Assembly (NCBI GenBank): GCA_025355645.1
Contig: JANXZG010000073.1
Span: forward strand, 1 to 39,579
Source: Gammaproteobacteria bacterium
Lineage (GTDB): Bacteria > Pseudomonadota > Gammaproteobacteria > Steroidobacterales > Steroidobacteraceae
Direction of reading: 5' to 3'
Length of the DNA: 39,579 nucleotides
Positions within the stretch are counted from its first letter, which is position 1. Each line of letters opens with the position of its first letter. Positions 1-8,295 of this stretch are shown in pieces. The notes under the pieces are model-generated. The model saw only the letters and a program-made list of their open reading frames with translations, did not search any database and had not been told where the DNA came from. The position numbers and the translations under genes are program-made.

Positions 1-26
1 TGTGGGGCCGCGTACAATCGACGCAA

Positions 27-701
27 ATGTGTGGTCGCTATGTCAGCCCAAGCGCGGCGTCAATTGAGCGCGAGTTCGATATTCCCGGGAACGAATGGCG
101 GTTTCCCCCCAGTTTCAATGTCGCCCCCAGCCAGCACGTACCGGGCCTGCGCCGCGGTGCAGCGGGCAGCGAGGGCATTATGTTGCGTTGGGGCCTCGTG
201 CCATTTTTTGCCAACGGCAAGATCGGGCCCTACAGCACGATCAATGCACGCGTTGAGTCCATCGAGACGAGTGCGAGCTTTCGCAACCCGTGGAAGCGGG
301 GGCAGCGCTGCATTCTGCCGGCGCTCGGGTTTTACGAATGGCATGTCAACGAGGACGGAAGCAAGCAACCGTTTTATATCCACCTGAATGCTCAGCCCGT
401 TTTCGGCTTCGCGGGCCTGTGGGACCGCTCGGTTGCAGAGGATGGAAAGGCGCTGGAATCTTGCACGATCATCACATTGCCAGCGAATCCACTGCTGGCC
501 GACGTGCACAATGGGCGGGCGCGCATGCCAGCGATCCTGGCGCGCGAACATCGGGAGACCTGGCTTTGCGGGGCAGGCGCCGATGCCAAGAGCACGCTGC
601 AAAGCTACCCGCAGGAGCTCATGGTGGCCTACGCAGTCGGAAAACAGGTCAATTCAGCGCGCAATTACGATGCCGGATTGCTAGAGCCGCTGAATCCTTG
701 A
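27..701 (+). CDS. SRAP family protein (YedK/HMCES-like, SOS response-associated peptidase)
   Basis: The 224-residue protein begins Met-Cys-Gly-Arg. In the SRAP family the Met is removed and Cys2 forms a covalent thiazolidine link with abasic sites in single-stranded DNA, so the start at 27 is fixed by the chemistry. Other family residues are visible: Asn73 in INARVES, Glu104 in GFYEWH and His161. The usual block has one residue between this His and RMP; here it reads HNGRARMP, a three-residue insertion (163-165). The family shields abasic sites during replication and repair. It is probably unrelated to the downstream polysaccharide genes and belongs to the chromosomal flank. No clear ribosome binding site is visible in the 26 bases before it. 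Confidence 0.93.
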   Translation: MCGRYVSPSAASIEREFDIPGNEWRFPPSFNVAPSQHVPGLRRGAAGSEGIMLRWGLVPFFANGKIGPYSTINARVESIETSASFRNPWKRGQRCILPALGFYEWHVNEDGSKQPFYIHLNAQPVFGFAGLWDRSVAEDGKALESCTIITLPANPLLADVHNGRARMPAILAREHRETWLCGAGADAKSTLQSYPQELMVAYAVGKQVNSARNYDAGLLEPLNP

Positions 702-745
702 TCCGTGTCGCACTAGTTTAAGCGCCATCCGGGCTAGGCTGCCCC

Positions 746-1369
746 ATGATAGCCAGGTTCCCATTCGCGCTTATGCTGGTGTTGCTGCTGCTCATGCCAG
801 CCGCATTCGCGCGTGCCGCGACCAAAATCTATATGTTCATCGATGAGTCGGGCGAGCGCCATTACACCGACCAGCCGGATGACAATCGATACCGGCGGAT
901 GATCAATCCGCGCCGCGAGCGCACCGTCAGTGGCGCCCGGTACGATGCAAGGCTGCTCGCGCGCGCCTCAATTTATGACCCGATCATCGAGCGCGCCGCC
1001 GCGTCGCAGGCCATTGAGGCCAATCTGTTGCGTGCCGTTATTGTGGTCGAATCCGGCTTTAACTCGCGTGCCGTGTCACCGCGCGGCGCGGTGGGACTCA
1101 TGCAGCTCATGCCCTCGACAGCACGGCGATTCGGCGTGTCAAATCTCTACGATCCTAGCCAGAATGTGGTCGCGGGCGCGAGCTACCTGAAATTCCTGAT
1201 CAAACGATTTGGCAACAATGTGCGCCTCGCGCTCGCCGCCTATAACGCCGGTGAGGAGGCCGTCGATCGCAGCGGCGGGCGCATCCCACCTTATTCGGAG
1301 ACCCAGGCTTATGTTCCGCGCGTGCTGGGGATTTACCAGAAACTCCTGGACCAGACCCATACCAGCTGA
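746..1369 (+). CDS. Lytic transglycosylase with N-terminal DUF4124-like segment
   Basis: The 207-residue protein has a signal peptide (about residues 1-25, hydrophobic LVLLLLMPAAFA core). A short segment follows with the IDESGERHYTDQP pattern seen in DUF4124 domains. The rest is an SLT-type transglycosylase domain from about residue 75. The catalytic Glu is expected at 102 in VVESGFN, followed by GAVGLMQLMPSTA and AAYNAGE, all hallmarks of Slt/MltC-type enzymes that cleave the MurNAc-GlcNAc bond to form 1,6-anhydro products. It should act in the periplasm on peptidoglycan. It lies 44 bases after the SRAP gene on the same strand. It could help open the wall for envelope machinery, but nothing in the sequence ties it specifically to the export genes. 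Confidence 0.92.
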   Translation: MIARFPFALMLVLLLLMPAAFARAATKIYMFIDESGERHYTDQPDDNRYRRMINPRRERTVSGARYDARLLARASIYDPIIERAAASQAIEANLLRAVIVVESGFNSRAVSPRGAVGLMQLMPSTARRFGVSNLYDPSQNVVAGASYLKFLIKRFGNNVRLALAAYNAGEEAVDRSGGRIPPYSETQAYVPRVLGIYQKLLDQTHTS

Positions 1370-1442
1370 GGCGGACCGCGTCCCGCGTTGATATCAGGCT
1401 TGCTGGCCCAATGAACAGGCTTTCCGCATTTTGCGCGGGGCG

Positions 1443-1447
1443 GGAGG
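1443..1447 (+). promoter_or_regulatory. Shine-Dalgarno GGAGG deciding a TTG start for the rhomboid gene
   Basis: GGAGG lies seven bases upstream of an in-frame TTG at 1455. The first ATG (1467) is 19 bases away, too far for this site, and the upstream TTG at 1431 lies before it. This is the reason for preferring 1455. Confidence 0.55.
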
Positions 1448-1454
1448 GCGGGCA

Positions 1455-2375
1455 TTGATTGACGCGATGGCACCGGTAACCGTGTTTCGCGGCTCGCGCC
1501 TGGCCTGCGATGAGCGCGGCCTCGTGTTCGAGGCGACCGCGCTGCCCTATGCACTGGCGGAAGAGGGTTCGGCGTGGGTGCTGATCGTCGCCCCTGAAAT
1601 GGCCAGCCGGGCGCTCGATGAACTCGACCGATACGCCGTGGAACGTACGCTGTTTGCCCAGCGTCAGCGTGAGCGCAGCGGCCTGCAGGCACGAAAACCG
1701 TTCGGCGGTGCAATGGCCGGGGCGATCGGTTATGCGGCAATTCTTTTCCTCGTGGCCTATGGTGCGGGCGATTCATCGTTTAACGTTGACTGGATTTCCG
1801 CCGGGTCCCTTGCCGCTCCCCCTTCTGGTCAGCACCTCGAGTGGTGGCGGGCGTTCACTGCACTGACGCTGCATATGAGTGCGCAACACCTGGTGAGCAA
1901 TCTGGTGTTCGGCATTGCGGGGGGCGTTTTATGCACGCGACTGTTCGGCTTTGGGTTCGGTTGGCTGGGGATTCTCATGGCTGGGGTATTCGCCAACGCA
2001 CTCGAAATGTCGATCGCACCCGCTGGTTACCACGCGATCGGCGCATCGACTGCCGTATTCGCCAGCGTCGGAGTTTTGTCAGGCTACGCCTGGCGCCAAC
2101 GCCTGACGCTGCGCGAGCGCTGGCTATATCGCTGGACGCCGTTAATCGGGGGGATCTCGCTTCTGGCCCTGCTAGGGGCGGGCGGCGAACATATCGATGT
2201 ATTGGGGCATTTGCTCGGATTTCTGATGGGCTTGGTGTTTGGCTGGGGATATGCGCTGGGGGGCCTGCCTCGAAATCGGCGGGCGGCTCCACAGAACCTG
2301 GCGGCTGCGGCCGGGGCGGCACTGATTTTGGCCGCGTGGGGGGTCGCTTTGTGGTCCGCTGGTGCATATTTTTGA
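1455..2375 (+). CDS. Rhomboid family intramembrane serine protease
   Basis: From the TTG at 1455 the product is 306 residues. About 85 soluble N-terminal residues come first and loosely resemble the small DUF2007 'signal transducing' fold (by eye only). The following region has about six membrane segments. Rhomboid hallmarks are present: HLVSN with the oxyanion Asn near 149, the nucleophile Ser near 198 in GAST, and the catalytic His near 252 in GHLLGFLMG. Rhomboids cut substrates within or next to transmembrane helices. Alternative starts are TTG 1431 and ATG 1467. The gene stands just before the polysaccharide genes, 46 bases from the next start. It could process an envelope protein, but no substrate is evident here. 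Confidence 0.9.
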   Translation: MIDAMAPVTVFRGSRLACDERGLVFEATALPYALAEEGSAWVLIVAPEMASRALDELDRYAVERTLFAQRQRERSGLQARKPFGGAMAGAIGYAAILFLVAYGAGDSSFNVDWISAGSLAAPPSGQHLEWWRAFTALTLHMSAQHLVSNLVFGIAGGVLCTRLFGFGFGWLGILMAGVFANALEMSIAPAGYHAIGASTAVFASVGVLSGYAWRQRLTLRERWLYRWTPLIGGISLLALLGAGGEHIDVLGHLLGFLMGLVFGWGYALGGLPRNRRAAPQNLAAAAGAALILAAWGVALWSAGAYF

Positions 2376-2421
2376 TGTACGTCATGGTTGAACCGGGCAA
2401 TTCGCTATACCATTTCCGCCG

Positions 2422-3186
2422 ATGAGTCGCCCCAATTCCGCCAAGATTTTCCCGGTTGACAACTACGACCTCGATTCTTTTGCGAAGGTCGCAGCTGGAT
2501 TTGGCCAGGAAGGGTTTGGCTATGTCGTTACGCCGAATGCCGACCACCTGATCCGATGGCATTTGGAGGAGTCCTTTCGGCGCTACTATTCCGACGCCTC
2601 GTACATCCTGTTAGACAGCCGGTTCCTGGCTATGCTGTTTCGGTCCATGAACGGCGAGCGTTCTAGCGTGTGCCCCGGCAGTGACCTGACCGAGCGCCTG
2701 CTATCCGGTGTGATCTCGCCCGAGGATCGCGTCGTCCTCATTGGCGCAGAGCCGTGTCAGGCGCGGCGCCTGGAGGCGCGGTATGGCCTTCGGAATCTTC
2801 ATCATTTCAATCCGCCGCAGGGCTTTGCCAACGATCGGGCGGCGATCGAAGAATGCCTTGCTTTCATTGAACGTCAGAGCCCGTTCCGATTTTGCCTGCT
2901 GGCGGTCGGTACGCCGCGCCAGGAGATGCTGGCGCAGGCATTGCATACGCGGGGCATAGCGCGCGGACTCGCATTTTGCGTAGGCGCGTCAGTCAATTTT
3001 TTGAGCGGGAAGGAGAAGCGCGCCCCTTCGTGGATGCGTCGCCTCGGGTTCGAATGGCTTTACCGGCTGATGTCGCAGCCCACGCGGCTGGGCCACCGCT
3101 ATCTGGTTCGCGGCCCGCGCGTGTTTACCTTGGTTCCACAAACTCGCTTAGCCATGCGCCAGCCTGGGCCGCCAGGTGTCCGGTGA
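2422..3186 (+). CDS. WecG/TagA/CpsF family glycosyltransferase (GT26)
   Basis: The 254-residue protein matches the family along its length: TPNADHL at 37-43, GTPRQEM near 163-169, then the conserved block GASVNFLSGKEKRAP followed by WLYRLMSQPTRLGHRY. Members transfer ManNAc, ManNAcA or similar sugars from UDP to lipid-linked GlcNAc and so commit a polyprenyl-linked oligosaccharide to elongation. It is cytoplasmic and membrane-associated. It is the first gene of a tight + strand series and its stop overlaps the start of the phosphatase gene by four bases. Its likely job is the second sugar of the repeat unit. No initiating sugar-phosphate transferase is visible in the window, so that step must be encoded elsewhere. 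Confidence 0.92.
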   Translation: MSRPNSAKIFPVDNYDLDSFAKVAAGFGQEGFGYVVTPNADHLIRWHLEESFRRYYSDASYILLDSRFLAMLFRSMNGERSSVCPGSDLTERLLSGVISPEDRVVLIGAEPCQARRLEARYGLRNLHHFNPPQGFANDRAAIEECLAFIERQSPFRFCLLAVGTPRQEMLAQALHTRGIARGLAFCVGASVNFLSGKEKRAPSWMRRLGFEWLYRLMSQPTRLGHRYLVRGPRVFTLVPQTRLAMRQPGPPGVR

Positions 3187-3716
3187 CGCCGCCGCTCAAG
3201 AATTCATATTGGGTCGTGCCGGCGCGCTTGCTCGCTGGAGAGCATCCATTTGGCGAAGGTCCGCTCGAAGCTCAGGATCGATTCGCCGCACTGCGCACGG
3301 CCGGTATCGACTTTTTCCTAGACCTGACACAGATCGGTGAGCGACCGGCCTACCAGCGCCTGCTACACCGCAATGCAAGTTATGTACGCTTTCCAATTGC
3401 CGATTGCGGGGTGCCCGCGCACGATGACCAGATGCGGCAGATTCAAGCCCTTATCCGTGCCGCCCTTGCCGAGAACAGGAAACTTTATATCCATTGCCGT
3501 GCTGGCATAGGGCGCACGGGTCTCGTAGTCGGGTGCTACCTGGCAGACGATGGGTTGGTCGGAAAAGCGGCGCTTAAAAAACTGAATAAATTATGGAAGC
3601 AAAGCGAGCGCTCGAAGGACTGGCCCGCGGTGCCGCAGAACGACGCCCAGGCGGACTACATCCGACGGTGGTCGGAGCGGCGGGAAGTTGGCAATCCAGC
3701 GCTCGCATTAAGTTAA
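3183..3716 (+). CDS. Dual-specificity/tyrosine phosphatase-like protein
   Basis: The start is taken as GTG at 3183, which overlaps the TGA of the preceding gene in the four bases GTGA and suggests translational coupling. An open frame extends further upstream but only shadows the glycosyltransferase. The 177-residue product carries the cysteine-phosphatase signature HCRAGIGRTG (Cys105, Arg111) and an Asp near 74 suitable as general acid. The overall form is that of compact DSP/cyclin-type phosphatases rather than the low-molecular-weight phosphatases (Wzb/Etp) usual in capsule loci. A tyrosine autokinase is encoded three genes downstream, so its BY-kinase tail is the obvious candidate substrate. 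That pairing is inference. Confidence 0.88.
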   Translation: MTPPLKNSYWVVPARLLAGEHPFGEGPLEAQDRFAALRTAGIDFFLDLTQIGERPAYQRLLHRNASYVRFPIADCGVPAHDDQMRQIQALIRAALAENRKLYIHCRAGIGRTGLVVGCYLADDGLVGKAALKKLNKLWKQSERSKDWPAVPQNDAQADYIRRWSERREVGNPALALS

Positions 3717-3742
3717 GTGCCCAGCCGAGGGTGTGACGTGGT

Positions 3743-4411
3743 ATGAGTGTTGCGCGGGAGAGCGGTGGTATGCTGGTAGCAAGTATGGGTAACATATTGA
3801 AAGGTAAAGCATTGATCCCGCCGAAATGGCAGTTTTTCGCAATGCTCGTGACACTCCTGATCGCGCCGCTGGTGCAAGCGGCGGACGCGCCTGCGCTTGC
3901 CACGGTTTCCCCTGACTACTTGATTGGTCCGGGTGACACGCTGCAGGTGTTTGTCTGGCGCAACCCCGATCTCTCGGTAACGGTACCGGTGCGCCCGGAT
4001 GGCAAGGTCTCAACGCCGCTGGTGGAAGATATGTCGGCGGTCGGGAAAACCCCGTCCGTGCTCGCGCGCGACATTGAAAAAGCGCTGTCAGAATATGTCA
4101 AATCGCCCCAGGTTAACGTCATCGTCACGATACCGGTCAGCGTGTTCAGCCAAGTCAAAGTCATTGGACAGGTACTGAAGCCCCAGTCGGTGCCCTACCG
4201 GGATGGCATGACCGTCCTGGATGCCCTGCTTGCAGTCGGTGGCCTAGGGCAGTTTGCAGCCGGAAATCGCGCGCATATCGCCCGCACGCTCAACGGTAAG
4301 GAACAGGACATCAAGGTCAAATTGGATGCCCTTGTGAATGGCGGCGAGATGCAACAGAACCTGAAGCTGTTGCCAGGGGATGTGCTGGTTGTGCCGGAAA
4401 GCCGGTTTTGA
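3743..4411 (+). CDS. Polysaccharide export protein, Wza-like (Poly_export + SLBB)
   Basis: The 222-residue protein has a signal peptide (hydrophobic FFAMLVTLLIAPLVQA, likely cut after VQA near 46). A Poly_export domain begins around DYLIGPGDTLQVFVW (58-71) and continues through RPDGKVSTPLVEDM. One SLBB-type domain follows (about 145-220, with VIGQVLKPQSVPYRDGMTVLDALL). Proteins of this class form the periplasm-to-outer-membrane channel for exopolysaccharide. The compact single-SLBB form without a lipobox Cys fits the PEP-CTERM/XrtA-associated subfamily (TIGR03027 type), from family memory. ATGs at 3770 and 3785 are alternative in-frame starts; GAGGG lies 11 bases before 3743. It sits 26 bases after the phosphatase and 16 bases before the chain-length gene. 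Confidence 0.92.
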   Translation: MSVARESGGMLVASMGNILKGKALIPPKWQFFAMLVTLLIAPLVQAADAPALATVSPDYLIGPGDTLQVFVWRNPDLSVTVPVRPDGKVSTPLVEDMSAVGKTPSVLARDIEKALSEYVKSPQVNVIVTIPVSVFSQVKVIGQVLKPQSVPYRDGMTVLDALLAVGGLGQFAAGNRAHIARTLNGKEQDIKVKLDALVNGGEMQQNLKLLPGDVLVVPESRF

Positions 4412-4427
4412 TGTCGCGAGCCCCCGC

Positions 4428-6065
4428 ATGAACCCAGCACTTGACCATATATTCGACGAGATTCGCTGTGTCTGGCGGTACCGCTGGACGGCCCTCGCCG
4501 TTGCGAGTTTCATTGCGGTAGTTGGCTGGGTGGTCGTCTTCGCGCTTCCCGATCGATATGAGGCGTATGCCCATGTGTTCGTGGATACCCGCACCGCACT
4601 GCGACCGGCACTGCAAGGATTGACGGTCGACCAGAATGTCGACGCGCAGATCAACTATGTGCGTCAGTCACTGCTTGCCGGTCCTCAGTTGCTACAGCTT
4701 GCCAAGGATACCGGCATTCTGCCGGCCAGCGTCACCGATGAGCGGCAACGGGACGCCATTCAGAACGCATTTGCAAATCGTATTGCGCTCACCGTTTCGA
4801 ATGCTGGCAGCCAGGGCGATGAGCGCAGTGTAGCCGGCACGATCTACAATTTTGAATACCTCGACAGCAATCGGACACGTGCACTCCATGTCATCGATAT
4901 CCTGGTGAACAACTTTGTTGAGCGCACGCTGGGTGGCAAGCGCGAGAGCTCCGAGAATGCGCAAAAGTTCCTCGAGACGCAGATCAAGGATTATGAGCAG
5001 CGCCTCGCATCGGCGGAGGATCGCCTGGCGGCGTTTAAGAAAAAGAACGTCGGTCTGATGCCCAGCGAGCAAGGCGGATATTTCATGCAGCTGCAAAATG
5101 AAGTGGACGCGGAGAAGAAATCAGAAACTGCATTGTCGATTGCAATGAGCCGCCGCGACGAATTGTCGAAACAATTGCATGGTGATGCGGCGGTATCGGC
5201 CGCCAGTCCGTCCGGCACCGTCATTGGGCCTACGGGCGTAGCAAGTGGCGGCGGGGACACCATGAGCCGCATCCAGGAGGCGCAGGCGCGCCTCGACGAA
5301 TTGTTACTCAAGTATACCGACAGGCACCCCGATGTCATTGCAGCGCGGGCGACGCTCGATGAACTGAAAAAGCGCCGCCTCACGGAAGTGGAAAGCCTGC
5401 GGCGCGGGGATGCCAGCGCCGTAGCCTCCAGCGGCGCCGGCAATAATCCCGTGTATCAGAGCATTCAACTTGAACTCAACAAGCAAGATGTCGAGATCGC
5501 GGCACTTAAGCGGGAACTTGCGCAGCACCAGGGAACGGTGGCCGAGCTGCGCCAGCGCCTGAACAGTGCGCCGCAGGTAGAAGCCGAATACCAGGCTTTG
5601 AACCGTGATTACGATGTCAACAAGGCGGAGTACTCCGCGTTGCTCGAGAATTACCAGAAGGCGCGTCTTGGCGAGAAGGCCGACAATGCGGGTTCTGTGC
5701 GATTTGAAGTGGTAACGCCACCCACGGCCCCTTATACCGCCGTGTGGCCAAGGCGCACGCTGTCCCTGGTTGCCATCTTGCTCGCTGCCCTGGCGGCTGG
5801 TGCGGGGAGTGCCTACGGGTTGCACGTGCTGCGCCCGATTGTGTCCTCCGCACGCAGCATCGCTGCCCTGACCGACATTCCGGTGCTTGGTGCCGTCGCC
5901 ATGGCATTCCCAACTCGGCATCGTCATCAGTCTCGAACGCGAATGTGGCGCTTTGCGCTGGCGGCATCCGCTCTGGCAATTGTTTTCGTCGTAGTGTTAT
6001 CACTGAACTGGTTCGGAGTCAGGCTGAGTCTTCCGTCGACGACGACAGCGATGGCCGCAACATGA
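4428..6065 (+). CDS. Polysaccharide chain-length determinant protein (XrtA/PEP-CTERM locus type, Wzz/GumC-like)
   Basis: The 545-residue product starts at ATG 4428; an upstream in-frame extension to 4380 overlaps the export gene and has no signal. A Wzz-type N-terminus with WRYRW precedes the first membrane helix (about 20-40). The large central part is rich in coiled coil (about 180-430, with many KKN, RLASAE and ELKRELAQH heptads). Two further membrane helices close the C-terminus. There is no Walker motif, so the kinase half is a separate protein encoded next. The opening and the segment around RTALRPALQGLTVDQNVD are typical of the PEP-CTERM locus subfamily (TIGR03007). It should sit in the inner membrane, set polymer length and couple polymerase to export channel. 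Its stop overlaps the kinase start (ATGA). Confidence 0.92.
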   Translation: MNPALDHIFDEIRCVWRYRWTALAVASFIAVVGWVVVFALPDRYEAYAHVFVDTRTALRPALQGLTVDQNVDAQINYVRQSLLAGPQLLQLAKDTGILPASVTDERQRDAIQNAFANRIALTVSNAGSQGDERSVAGTIYNFEYLDSNRTRALHVIDILVNNFVERTLGGKRESSENAQKFLETQIKDYEQRLASAEDRLAAFKKKNVGLMPSEQGGYFMQLQNEVDAEKKSETALSIAMSRRDELSKQLHGDAAVSAASPSGTVIGPTGVASGGGDTMSRIQEAQARLDELLLKYTDRHPDVIAARATLDELKKRRLTEVESLRRGDASAVASSGAGNNPVYQSIQLELNKQDVEIAALKRELAQHQGTVAELRQRLNSAPQVEAEYQALNRDYDVNKAEYSALLENYQKARLGEKADNAGSVRFEVVTPPTAPYTAVWPRRTLSLVAILLAALAAGAGSAYGLHVLRPIVSSARSIAALTDIPVLGAVAMAFPTRHRHQSRTRMWRFALAASALAIVFVVVLSLNWFGVRLSLPSTTTAMAAT

Positions 6066-6958
6066 GCCTCGTCGAGCAAGCCATTGCCAAGTTGAGGCTG
6101 GCGGCAGGACCCGCCGAGGTGGTCCGGCTGGCCCCGAAAGTGCCGATGGCCCATGTAATGACCGTATCCGCAGAAAATCTGGAGCACACGGCCAAGACCA
6201 ATAAGATATTGGCTATCGACAGCGCCGCCATGCGAGCGAATGGGTACTTACCGGAAATGGCCATGGACCGGCAGTTTGCCGAGCACTACCGGCAGATCAA
6301 GCGACCCCTCGTCGACAAAGCCTTGTCCGCGAGCAGTCGTGGAGACGAACTTGATACGCGCATCGTCATGGTAACGAGCGCACTTCCTGGCGAGGGCAAG
6401 ACCTTCACTTGCATCAATCTTGCATTCAGTCTCGCGCGCGAGCGCGATATGTCCGTGCTGCTGGTCGATGCAGATATCTTGAAGCCACACGTCAGTGAGA
6501 TATTCGGCGTCAAGCAGGATGCCGGCCTGATGGATGCGCTGGCGGATGAAAAACTAGCGATCGAGTCGCTGGTCATGTCCACGAATGTGAAGGGTTTATC
6601 GATCCTGTCCGCTGGAAGGCTAATGGATGGGGCGGCGGAACTTCTGGTCAGTAATCGCATGCGCCAGATTCTGCGCCGGCTGCTGACTGAGAACTCACGG
6701 CGCATCATCCTGCTCGATTCACCGCCGATACTCGCCACTAGCGAAGGGCGTGCGCTTACCAAGGTAGCCGGCCAGTTGGTGCTGGTTGTGCGTGCTGGCG
6801 AAACCCTGCAGGCAGCGGTTAAAGACGCGCTCGCGCAGATCGAGCCGTCGCGAGTGGCCGGAATTATTTTAAACGACGCGCGCCTGTCCTTAACTGAGAC
6901 CTTTTATGGCTATGGCGCGTATGGAACCCAGAAAGATGAAAAGACCACTGCAGACTAG
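6062..6958 (+). CDS. Tyrosine autokinase of the polysaccharide co-polymerase (BY-kinase, XrtA-associated type)
   Basis: The start ATG at 6062 overlaps the previous stop. The 298-residue protein has a Walker A motif at 106-114 (SALPGEGKT), a Walker A' around VLLVDAD (132-138) and a Walker B at IILLDSPP (215-222). It ends in a short tail with Tyr282, Tyr284 and Tyr287. This is the layout of soluble BY-kinases (CapB/EpsB type) and of the exopolysaccharide/PEP-CTERM locus autokinase family (TIGR03018). It would dock on the C-terminal helix of the chain-length protein and cycle between phosphorylated and free forms to permit polymerisation. The phosphatase at 3183-3716 may reverse it. The coding end overlaps the start of the outer-membrane gene by 23 bases. 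Confidence 0.93.
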   Translation: MSLVEQAIAKLRLAAGPAEVVRLAPKVPMAHVMTVSAENLEHTAKTNKILAIDSAAMRANGYLPEMAMDRQFAEHYRQIKRPLVDKALSASSRGDELDTRIVMVTSALPGEGKTFTCINLAFSLARERDMSVLLVDADILKPHVSEIFGVKQDAGLMDALADEKLAIESLVMSTNVKGLSILSAGRLMDGAAELLVSNRMRQILRRLLTENSRRIILLDSPPILATSEGRALTKVAGQLVLVVRAGETLQAAVKDALAQIEPSRVAGIILNDARLSLTETFYGYGAYGTQKDEKTTAD

Positions 6959-8276
6959 GCGGATTTTAATTGGCATCGCAGCCATGGTGCCACTGGCCGC
7001 GGTCGCACAAGTTCCTCAAGGCTTCAATTTCGGTGTCGATGCCGGAATTGGCGAATCGGACAATATCACGCTGGTCGAGTCGAACAAGGTCAGTCAGACA
7101 CTAGCAATTGCTGATCTCGATTTCACACTGAAGCAAAAGGGCAGTCGTCTCGACGCGGACGTTGTGGGCGACTTCACTTATCTGAATTTCCTGCAAAATG
7201 CCTATGGTAGCGAGCTTCTGGGGCATCTGAGTGGGGCTGCGCGCTACGCTATTGTCCCGGAAAACTTTACGTGGACGTTGCAAGACAACTGGGGCCAAGC
7301 GCAGCTCAGCCCGTTTGCCCCGTTGGTGCCCAGCAACCAGGAAAATGTGAATTATGTGAGTACAGGCCCTGATTGGTATGCGCGCCTCGGCGGCACCAAT
7401 TTCCTCGATGTGGGCGCCCGATACTCTCGCGCCGACTACGGAATGACCCCAATCAGCAATGATCGCCTGCTGGGAAGCCTGCAGTTCGGGCATGACATCT
7501 CGCAGCGTTCAAGCGTATCGCTGAACGTCAGCGCCGAGCGCGTACTCTACGAAAATACGGTCTTGAACACTGATTACGATCTCAGCAACGCCTATGCGCG
7601 CTACGAATTGCATGGCGCCCGCACCGATTTGTCAGTCAATCTGGGGGTCAACAAGGTCAGCCAGAACGGCGTGTCCAATTCGGGCCTCTCAACGGAATTG
7701 GAATTGGCGCGCAAACTCTCGGATGCCGCGAAAATTACCATCACTGCGGGCCGTGAGCTGACCGATGCCAGCGCCGGATTTAATTCTCTGCAGTCCGGTA
7801 ACGCCACCAACGCACTCAATATCAACAGTGTGGTCAGCAGTGCTCCCGCGGCAGTTACTTCAAGTATTTTTCTCAGGGAATATGTGGCGGCCGCATGGAG
7901 TTATGCAAGGAACCGCACGACTTTTGGCCTAAGCGCCCGGTGGGAAAAGGACGCCTACCTGGATCAACCGCAATATGACGGTACCCGTAAACGGTTTGAT
8001 ATCAATATCGAGCGCAGGTTGACGCACGCATTAAGTATGCAGTTGTTCGGCAACATCTATCAAAACCGCTACGATCACGATCTGTTTATCGCCACCGACA
8101 CGGGGTACACCGACCGGGACGGCCTTTACGGATTATCGGTCGTTCTGCGCGAAGGAAAGGGGCTGGAGATCCGTCTGCGCTACGATCACATGTCCCGTGA
8201 GATCTCTGATGGGTCGGGAACCGGCTACGGCGAGAACCGGGTATTTCTGACGGTCGGCTATCGACCGCAGACGTAG
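6936..8276 (+). CDS. Outer-membrane beta-barrel protein (TIGR03016-like, PEP-CTERM system-associated)
   Basis: I place the start at ATG 6936 because it opens directly into a signal peptide (basic MKRPLQTRR, then a hydrophobic stretch ending AAVAQ near 25). Earlier in-frame ATGs at 6906 and 6921 lie deeper in the kinase gene. The mature part is about 420 residues of alternating short beta strands (for example DVGARYSRADYG and RFDINIERRL), ending in an aromatic-rich strand, as expected of a barrel. The position immediately after the autokinase and the general form fit the PEP-CTERM system-associated outer-membrane family TIGR03016. It may serve as the outer-membrane conduit or scaffold for the polymer. 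The exact role is not known from sequence. Confidence 0.85.
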   Translation: MKRPLQTRRILIGIAAMVPLAAVAQVPQGFNFGVDAGIGESDNITLVESNKVSQTLAIADLDFTLKQKGSRLDADVVGDFTYLNFLQNAYGSELLGHLSGAARYAIVPENFTWTLQDNWGQAQLSPFAPLVPSNQENVNYVSTGPDWYARLGGTNFLDVGARYSRADYGMTPISNDRLLGSLQFGHDISQRSSVSLNVSAERVLYENTVLNTDYDLSNAYARYELHGARTDLSVNLGVNKVSQNGVSNSGLSTELELARKLSDAAKITITAGRELTDASAGFNSLQSGNATNALNINSVVSSAPAAVTSSIFLREYVAAAWSYARNRTTFGLSARWEKDAYLDQPQYDGTRKRFDINIERRLTHALSMQLFGNIYQNRYDHDLFIATDTGYTDRDGLYGLSVVLREGKGLEIRLRYDHMSREISDGSGTGYGENRVFLTVGYRPQT

Positions 8277-8295
8277 CCTTCGATGCTCGCCGCCG

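Noticed and set aside
2892..3182. Upstream extension of the phosphatase frame
   Set aside because: It lies inside the WecG-type gene in another frame and has no family features; the GTG at 3183 fits better.
5744..6061. Upstream extension of the autokinase reading frame
   Set aside because: It overlaps the chain-length gene; ATG 6062 with an ATGA overlap and a conserved N-terminus is the natural start.
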